Shown in pieces: positions 7,670 through 11,620 of a DNA stretch of 11,620 nt; the first letter of the stretch is position 1, and every line of letters starts with the position of its first letter. A model generated the notes under the pieces. It saw only the letters and a list, made by a program, of their open reading frames with translations. It was not told the origin of the DNA and made no database searches. The stretch is taken from contig CAJWRP010000027.1 in the NCBI GenBank assembly GCA_913046025.1, positions 1 through 11,620 of the forward strand. The letters run 5' to 3'. Both the position numbers and the translations under genes were made by a program. The stretch is from an uncultured Chloroflexota bacterium (GTDB lineage Bacteria > Chloroflexota > Dehalococcoidia > SAR202 > UBA11138).

Positions 7670-7725
7670 TCAGCGCTCAGGTTTCAGCGGTCAGCGATTC
7701 TTATAGATCGAATCGCTGACCGCTG
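7670..7725. repeat. Intergenic repeat with 16-bp perfect inverted arms
   Basis: CAGCGGTCAGCGATTC (7685-7700) and GAATCGCTGACCGCTG (7710-7725) are perfect inverted copies around a 9-nt loop. The left side also has a direct repeat TCAGCGsTCAG at 7670-7680 and 7684-7694. It fills the gap between aldolase and lactonase genes, without a T-run on the coding strand. It may act as an mRNA-stability hairpin, or be one copy of a dispersed intergenic repeat; only genome comparison can tell. Confidence 0.7.
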
Positions 7726-7746
7726 GTGGCCAATAGCTAACAGCTC

Positions 7747-8562
7747 TTAAATTACCTCGTCAGACTCGCCGGTGTCACCGGAAGTTCCCTCGGCGGCCAT
7801 CTTGATCTCGCCGAACTCCGTACGATATGCGTTGTGCAGGCTGCGTCCGTCGCTGCTGTAGAGAACGAACTTTGCGCCCTCTTTCAGCCACTTGATCGTC
7901 AGCGCCACGGTCTGGTGGTGCATCAACACTGGCGTGTTGGCCGCCTGACACTTGGCGATGATCTCTCTTAGAGCAGCCTCGTAGTCCGGGTGATCGTACT
8001 GATCGGGTGCGCCCAGGCTTATGCTCAGGTCGTTAGGGCCGACGAATATGGCATCAATGCCCTTCACCTTCAGAATGTTCTCCAGGTTGGCAATGGCCGG
8101 AGTGCTCTCGATGCCGATTATGCAGACGTTGTTGCGATTGCGATTCTCGAGATACTCTCTGCTGGCCTGGCTTGGCAGCTCGTCGTTATCGACAGCCTTG
8201 CGGGCTAGCTCGCCCTTGAGAGGACGCCACTTGGCAGCGCCAACAACTTCCTTTACCTCTTCAACAGTCTCGCAATACGGCGCCAATATACCGTGGGCAC
8301 CCGCATCCAACGCCATAGTGACGTAGTGAGAGTCAGGAATTGGGATGCGTATTATGGGCGCAACGCCGCTGAACTGGAAGGCAGCGATGAAGTCGGCGAC
8401 CTCATCACGACCTCTTGGCGAGTGCTCCGTGTCGATGATTACGTAATCCAGCCCAAAGCTGGCGTACGGCGTGGACCACCTGGGGTTCCGCCCAAGGCTG
8501 ATCATGGTGCCATAGATGATGCCTCCGGAATTTACCTTCTCTTTAAGTTCTGCTCCGTTCAT
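7747..8562 (-). CDS. HpcH/HpaI-type class II aldolase (2-dehydro-3-deoxyglucarate aldolase-like)
   Basis: A 271-residue TIM-barrel pyruvate aldolase. Catalytic and metal residues match the family: H47 in IDTEHSP, R72 in PIIRIP, E152 in GIESTPAI and D178 in FVGPNDLS, corresponding to H45, R70, E149 and D175 of E. coli HpaI. These enzymes split 2-keto-3-deoxy or 4-hydroxy-2-oxo acids into pyruvate and an aldehyde using a divalent metal. Two departures from the common pattern are visible: the Gln two places before the metal-binding Glu is Gly150, and the usual G-[VI]-[MI]-V-P strand reads GILAPY. ATG 8562 has GGGGAGG (8567-8573) four nt upstream, and a near-consensus promoter lies about 100 bp upstream. 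The acidic C-terminal tail ends ESDEVI. Precise substrate unknown. Confidence 0.9.
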   Translation of the reverse strand: MNGAELKEKVNSGGIIYGTMISLGRNPRWSTPYASFGLDYVIIDTEHSPRGRDEVADFIAAFQFSGVAPIIRIPIPDSHYVTMALDAGAHGILAPYCETVEEVKEVVGAAKWRPLKGELARKAVDNDELPSQASREYLENRNRNNVCIIGIESTPAIANLENILKVKGIDAIFVGPNDLSISLGAPDQYDHPDYEAALREIIAKCQAANTPVLMHHQTVALTIKWLKEGAKFVLYSSDGRSLHNAYRTEFGEIKMAAEGTSGDTGESDEVI

Positions 8563-8657
8563 TAGTCCTCCCCTTATTTTTGATAGATAGCTTTCACTCA
8601 GATTCTCATAACTTGGAGTACAACTGAGACGCTATAATAGCTCTGTCCGAAAAAATG

Positions 8658-8685
8658 ATTGTATCGGCTTCGCACTGGCTGTCAA
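8658..8685 (-). promoter_or_regulatory. Near-consensus sigma-70-type promoter for the aldolase unit
   Basis: The minus strand has a perfect -35 TTGACA (8680-8685), a 16-nt spacer and -10 TACAAT (8658-8663, 5 of 6). The start would fall near 8651, leaving a leader of about 90 nt. It lies just after the MFS stop codon at 8724, so the aldolase begins a transcription unit of its own. An 11-bp dyad GCTATaATAGC at 8631-8641 lies 10-20 nt into the transcript and could be an operator. Confidence 0.68.
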
Positions 8686-8723
8686 GGCGTGCACGTCCGA
8701 GGGCAACCGCTACGCTCCGCGGG

Positions 8724-9956
8724 TCAATCATCGGATTCGACAATGTCGGTCTGCCGACTCGGTGTCAACGCAGGTCCCCTCTTGTTTCCTACGACGAACC
8801 CCACAACTCCCACCAGCGCACCCACGCCCGTAACCCCAAACGAGTTGGCAACGCCTATCAGTCCACCCAACGGCCCGATAATGAACGCGCCACCTGAACC
8901 GGCGACATCCCACGCCTGCTGCAGCGTCGCCACCCCGGAGCTGCGTTCTCTGAGCAAGACTCTATCAATAACCAGGGACTGTATGCCGGGCTGTATTAAG
9001 CCAAACCCGACGCCTGCAAGAAATCCTGCACCCCAGAGCATAGCCGGCATGTTTGCGATGTTAAGTAAAAACATGGCGCACGCTGTAAGCATTAAGCCAG
9101 GCACGATCACTGTCGCCCTGCCGAAGCGGTCCGCTACTGGCCCTGAGACCATCATGCCGGCGATGGATGTCACAGACCAGACAGTGAAATATAAGCCTGG
9201 GTTGCCAAGACCGCGCTCGTCGGCCAAGATCGGCAAAAAGGTATTTACAGGCGCGGTAGTAAATGTATATGCCATGAATACGATGGCAGGGAAGAGTGCG
9301 GCCCTGGATATCAGTGGGACCGTTTCGGTTGGTGTATCCGTAGATACTTCGGCGGGCGGTGATACTCTGGCAGATGATAGGCGAGATGCCAGCAGCGCAG
9401 CCATCAACGCAGAGCTACATGAAAACAAGAAGGCGTACTTGAACCCGGCGAAGCCAAGTATCAGGGAGGCCACCACAGGCGCATATAAGAACGCCACATT
9501 GATGGACGCCCCCATGTAGGACATGGCTTCTGCCCTGCGGTGCGCGGGAGCCAGGTTAGCGACAATTGTACTAGTCGCTACGGGAGCCATGGCTATGCCT
9601 ATACCCTGACCCATTCGTATCGGAACAAGCCACCATGGGCCGGGAGAGACTATGTACAGCAGGGACCCAATTGCGATTATTACTGTGCCGATAATGGCAA
9701 TTTGCTTGGCCCCAAACTTATACACCCACCGACCTGCAAAGGGGCGAATGAACATGGCAACCAGTCCGAACGACCCGATGATTATGCCCAGTTGCCATTC
9801 CTGGCCGCCCTGGTGCAGAACGTAGGATGGAACGATGGTGATGAGAGAGGTATAGCCAGCAAACATGAAATGGCCGACAAGCATATTGAGTACGAAATCG
9901 ACGGTCCATAAACTGTTCGCCTGGCCAGGAGCCTGACCTGAGGAGGGGTTGGCCAT
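8724..9956 (-). CDS. Major facilitator superfamily transporter
   Basis: A 410-residue integral membrane protein with about twelve hydrophobic segments in two halves, split by a hydrophilic central loop around residues 195-215 (RLSSARVSPPAEVSTDTPTE). The MFS motif A occurs in both halves: GRWVYKFGAKQ after segment 2 and GPVADRFGRATVI after segment 8. Length and layout fit a proton-coupled drug or metabolite transporter of the inner membrane. Being encoded just upstream of, and in line with, the aldolase and lactonase genes, it could move the cluster's substrate, but its stop codon lies before the aldolase promoter, so it may be a separate unit. ATG 9956 lacks a clear Shine-Dalgarno sequence; no better start is seen. 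The cytosolic tail is rich in charged residues. Confidence 0.88.
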   Translation of the reverse strand: MANPSSGQAPGQANSLWTVDFVLNMLVGHFMFAGYTSLITIVPSYVLHQGGQEWQLGIIIGSFGLVAMFIRPFAGRWVYKFGAKQIAIIGTVIIAIGSLLYIVSPGPWWLVPIRMGQGIGIAMAPVATSTIVANLAPAHRRAEAMSYMGASINVAFLYAPVVASLILGFAGFKYAFLFSCSSALMAALLASRLSSARVSPPAEVSTDTPTETVPLISRAALFPAIVFMAYTFTTAPVNTFLPILADERGLGNPGLYFTVWSVTSIAGMMVSGPVADRFGRATVIVPGLMLTACAMFLLNIANMPAMLWGAGFLAGVGFGLIQPGIQSLVIDRVLLRERSSGVATLQQAWDVAGSGGAFIIGPLGGLIGVANSFGVTGVGALVGVVGFVVGNKRGPALTPSRQTDIVESDD

Positions 9957-10269
9957 ATATTAGATAGCTGCCTTGTCGGGTGACGAATTTCGCTAACCCA
10001 CGATACCACGACGATGCGACAGATGCACCGAATTGCTCCCTATGTAATTTTTAGTGAACAGAAGAACCCAAGCGGGTCTGAACCGAATGGTTCTCTGGCA
10101 CATCCCATGTTGTAAGGAATCAAGTCCAAAATGGAGGGAACTATTATAGATTACGATATCGTGGCGGCGATCATCGCCGGTTAGTCGCGACAGGGGTCAT
10201 GACAGCCATGATGTATATGGACCGGGCGATGATGCATATTATCAGATTCAGGAATAGTTCAAGAAGGGA
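9957..10269. other. Intergenic region upstream of the MFS gene, with two adjacent palindromes
   Basis: No supported gene lies in these 313 bp. A perfect palindrome ACGATATCGT (10153-10162) is followed after 2 bp by CGGCGAT-c-ATCGCCG (10165-10179), and an ATTATA (TATAAT on the minus strand, 10143-10148) lies 4 bp away without a recognisable -35 box, so an activator-dependent promoter for the MFS gene is conceivable. Two short hairpins, ACCC-aagc-GGGT (10066-10077) and GAACC-gaat-GGTTC (10080-10093), lie nearer the gene. No terminator with a T-run was found after the DinB gene. Confidence 0.35.
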
Positions 10270-10749
10270 TTATTGGTGAAATCTATTTCTAATAAGAATA
10301 TCGCGAGTTAGCTCCATCTGCCCGTGATGCTGAGCGAGTTCTTCGTGCAAATGGATGAGAACGGCCCCTTGAGTCCACTGAGCGTAGCCGGGCAGGGGAG
10401 TGTATTCAGGGTTTGGCATAATCGCCAAGGGCTGGTCGCCGGCCACTGAATTGAGATCTGTCCGCATCTGTAGCTTTAGAGCGGATACCAATTTCTTCAG
10501 ATCAGCACCACTCCCTGTGGCAATAAACTCGGCCGGGCGGTTCCTGTCGGTGTGGCGACCAGCAACTAAAGTGCCTATCCAGTAGTGACAGACGCCAATG
10601 CAATGGAAAAGGATGGCGTAAGGTGAATTGGCTTCCCTCAAGTTTGGCCTGCTGTTGGCGAGGTGGTCTCCCATGCCTTCAACAATACCAATCATGCCAT
10701 CAAGAGCCCTGTTTACGAACATAAGGTAAACTGCCAGTGAAATCTCCAT
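10270..10749 (-). CDS. DinB/DUF664 family putative metal-binding protein
   Basis: A 159-residue four-helix-bundle protein. It begins MEISLAVYLMFVNRALDGM and carries NSPYAILFHCIGVCHYWIG, with H49 as probable first metal ligand, and near the end LIHLHEELAQHHGQMELTRDIL, where E137-x3-H141 resembles the E/H ligand pair of mycothiol-dependent enzymes of the DinB superfamily. Members are thiol-dependent transferases or isomerases; the reaction here is unknown. The conserved G-H after the second ligand in many DUF664 proteins is G-Q144. The frame stays open to 10941, but the extra residues do not look like this family. ATG 10749 fits homologue length; a TTG at 10758 is an alternative because AAGGAG (10763-10768) lies only 4 nt from it and 13 nt from the ATG. 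Confidence 0.75.
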   Translation of the reverse strand: MEISLAVYLMFVNRALDGMIGIVEGMGDHLANSRPNLREANSPYAILFHCIGVCHYWIGTLVAGRHTDRNRPAEFIATGSGADLKKLVSALKLQMRTDLNSVAGDQPLAIMPNPEYTPLPGYAQWTQGAVLIHLHEELAQHHGQMELTRDILIRNRFHQ

Positions 10750-10897
10750 ATCTTTCAATAAGCTCCTTAATTCAGTGTATGCTGAGACCCTGGCCGTGCT
10801 GCCAAATGTCAATACAGGCTGTTTAGCCCGTATATCTGAGACTCGCCGCGAAAATGTGCCACAGAACACATTTGGGCCAATTCTTGTTAATATTAAA

Positions 10898-10927
10898 TTG
10901 ACATAGGATTTAGGGCCTGCATATACT
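10898..10927 (+). promoter_or_regulatory. Sigma-70-type promoter for the pyrG leader or small RNA
   Basis: The plus strand has a perfect TTGACA (10898-10903), an 18-nt spacer and TATACT (10922-10927, 5 of 6). An AT-rich 10-bp palindrome TTAATATTAA (10887-10896) lies directly upstream and may act as an UP-like element or operator. Start expected near 10934, about 250 nt before pyrG. No second promoter is seen closer to pyrG. Confidence 0.6.
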
Positions 10928-10933
10928 GGCTTC

Positions 10934-11134
10934 AACATCAATCCAGCAAGGGGATATTACTAGATAGTGGCGTTCGCAAACGCAGCTTTTTCCGGCTATA
11001 AGAGGCTTGGGTAGTGCCAGGGAGCACTTCTCACCCACCCACCAACAGCCTCTCACGGTCGAACTGCCCCTTCCATCCCCTGTCTCTTGCAAGTATTTAC
11101 CCGAAACGTAACCCGTTACACTTGCGTCTTTTTT
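10934..11134 (+). ncRNA. Candidate structured small RNA or pyrG leader RNA
   Basis: The predicted transcript starts near 10934 and reaches a T-run at 11129-11134, about 200 nt. Base pairing seen by eye: a closing stem of GCAA and GGGGAT (10946-10955) with ATCCCC and TTGC (11075-11090) around a 3' bulge; a small hairpin GCGTT-cgca-AACGC (10970-10983); and a central arm AGAGGCT with AGCCTCT that encloses TGGGT with ACCCA and AGTGC-caggga-GCACT (about 11000-11053). No open reading frame is convincing here. I do not recognise a known family: SRP and tRNA signatures are absent, and a 6S-like shape is possible but unproven. Confidence 0.45.
11089..11134 (+). terminator. Intrinsic terminator or attenuator ahead of pyrG
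   Basis: GCAAGT (11089-11094) pairs with ACTTGC (11120-11125), and an inner hairpin GTAA-cccg-TTAC (11108-11119) stacks directly on it, leaving a 13-nt bulge on the left side. Six T follow at 11129-11134. It stands 48 nt before the pyrG ATG with no promoter in between. The left arm overlaps the 3' strand of the larger closing stem by two nt, so the two structures compete, as in attenuators. Confidence 0.5.
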
Positions 11135-11150
11135 GTCATTTGAATTTCAC

Positions 11151-11170
11151 CTCCTAACCAGCATTTGGAG
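11151..11170 (+). promoter_or_regulatory. Small hairpin covering the pyrG ribosome site
   Basis: CTCCTAA (11151-11157) can pair with TTTGGAG (11164-11170) with a single T-T mismatch and a 6-nt loop. The right arm contains GGAG, the best Shine-Dalgarno candidate for pyrG. Pairing would lower initiation. Confidence 0.35.
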
Positions 11171-11182
11171 ATCCTTGAGATT

Positions 11183-11620
11183 ATGACCAAGTATATTTTC
11201 GTTACCGGTGGTGTGGTCAGTTCCGTGGGAAAGGGGATAAGCGTCGCTTCACTTGGGCGCATTCTCAAAAGCCGCGGAGTGTCCGTATCCGTCCTTAAAT
11301 TAGACCCATACCTGAACGTGGACCCCGGAACCATGTCTCCCTATCAACATGGCGAGGTATTCGTGACCAAGGACGGCTGCGAGACGGACCTGGACCTAGG
11401 CCACTATGAGCGGTTCATCGATATGGACCTGACCAGGATGTCTAATCTCACGGCAGGCCAGATATATAGCGACATCATCTCCAAGGAGCGAAGGGGTGAG
11501 TTCCTGGGAGGCACAATCCAAGCCATTCCCCATGTGACAGACGCCATCAAACGGCACATCCTGCGCCTTGCCGAGGAGTCTGGCGCGGACGTCATTATCG
11601 TCGAGGTTGGCGGAACAGTG
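11183..11620 (+). CDS. pyrG: CTP synthase, N-terminal part (cut by window end)
   Basis: The first 146 residues of CTP synthase, the amidoligase that makes CTP from UTP, ATP and glutamine, are encoded here and the frame is open at the window edge. The synthetase domain is unmistakable: [15 protein letters not shown] with P-loop K17, then [16 protein letters not shown] with K39 of the nucleotide site, [36 protein letters not shown] and the magnesium ligand E141 in VEVGGTV. The glutaminase domain must lie beyond the window. The ATG at 11183 gives the canonical M-T-K-Y-I-F start. The Shine-Dalgarno candidate TTGGAG (11165-11170) is 12 nt away and could be held in a small hairpin; a nearer TTGAGA is weak. 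The long structured leader suggests control after initiation. Confidence 0.96.
   Translation, partial: MTKYIFVTGGVVSSVGKGISVASLGRILKSRGVSVSVLKLDPYLNVDPGTMSPYQHGEVFVTKDGCETDLDLGHYERFIDMDLTRMSNLTAGQIYSDIISKERRGEFLGGTIQAIPHVTDAIKRHILRLAEESGADVIIVEVGGTV

Noticed and set aside
8655..9519. Long plus-strand frame of 286 codons over the MFS gene
   Set aside because: Antisense to a clear twelve-segment transporter; the Pro/Ala/Thr-rich product is what a reverse-read membrane protein gives.
10181..10237. Minus-strand 18-codon frame rich in histidine (6 His of 18), like an attenuator leader peptide
   Set aside because: No Shine-Dalgarno sequence precedes its ATG, no terminator follows, and no histidine gene lies downstream. 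Repeated CAT codons arise from the ATG-rich palindromic sequence.
10784..10812. TTGACA on the minus strand as promoter of the DinB gene
   Set aside because: No -10-like hexamer at 16-18 nt spacing (GGTCTC or neighbours). The DinB promoter remains unidentified.
10750..10941. N-terminal extension of the DinB-like protein to 223 residues
   Set aside because: The added 64 residues do not fit the family, and a ribosome site (AAGGAG at 10763-10768) lies inside them.
10970..10991. GCGTT-cgca-AACGC followed by five T as a terminator
   Set aside because: Stem of only five pairs with three bases before the T-run and close to the predicted start; kept only as part of the leader RNA.
11116..11155. Minus-strand mini-frame MTKKTQV with a perfect AGGAGGTG ribosome site
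   Set aside because: Only seven codons, lying antisense to the T-run of the terminator, whose complement supplies the lysines. The CACCTCCT is explained at least as well by pairing with the pyrG ribosome site.

Overview
The window looks like chromosomal DNA of an uncultured bacterium. EndoQ-type PHP nuclease, the Gfo/Idh/MocA protein with an E-A-R-M motif, an HpcH/HpaI aldolase, an SMP-30 lactonase and a DinB/DUF664 protein are the mix I associate with Chloroflexota (Dehalococcoidia or SAR202-like), but this taxonomic guess rests on gene content only. Codon and base use look even across the window, and I see no insertion sequence, phage gene, CRISPR array, rRNA or tRNA.

Layout: a 3' fragment of a START-like (SRPBCC) gene runs rightward (1-245). 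From about 10750 back to 265 every gene runs leftward: DinB-like protein, MFS transporter, HpcH/HpaI aldolase, SMP-30/gluconolactonase-like hydrolase, a broken alpha/beta hydrolase with an in-frame TAA, FAD-dependent DAO-family oxidoreductase, Gfo/Idh/MocA protein, PLP aminotransferase, EndoQ-like endonuclease, and a small FMN-binding split-barrel protein. At the right edge pyrG (CTP synthase) runs rightward and is cut off by the window end.

The middle block (about 2000-9960) reads as a small-molecule catabolic cluster: importer or exporter (MFS), retro-aldolase giving pyruvate-type products, lactonase, two oxidoreductases and a transaminase. The substrate cannot be told from sequence; sugar acids or modified amino acids are plausible. 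There are at least two credible sigma-70-type promoters on the minus strand, one before the aldolase and one before the Gfo gene; the second carries two 9-bp direct repeats spaced 11 bp just upstream of its -35 box. Several intergenic gaps carry strong inverted repeats rather than U-tract terminators.

The most interesting non-coding stretch is 10887-11182, ahead of pyrG: a near-consensus promoter, then a transcript with a long-range closing stem, a nested central hairpin, a hairpin followed by six T, and a last small hairpin covering the pyrG Shine-Dalgarno sequence. It is either an attenuated pyrG leader or an independent structured small RNA of about 200 nt. All assignments were made by reading the sequence, with no database search.
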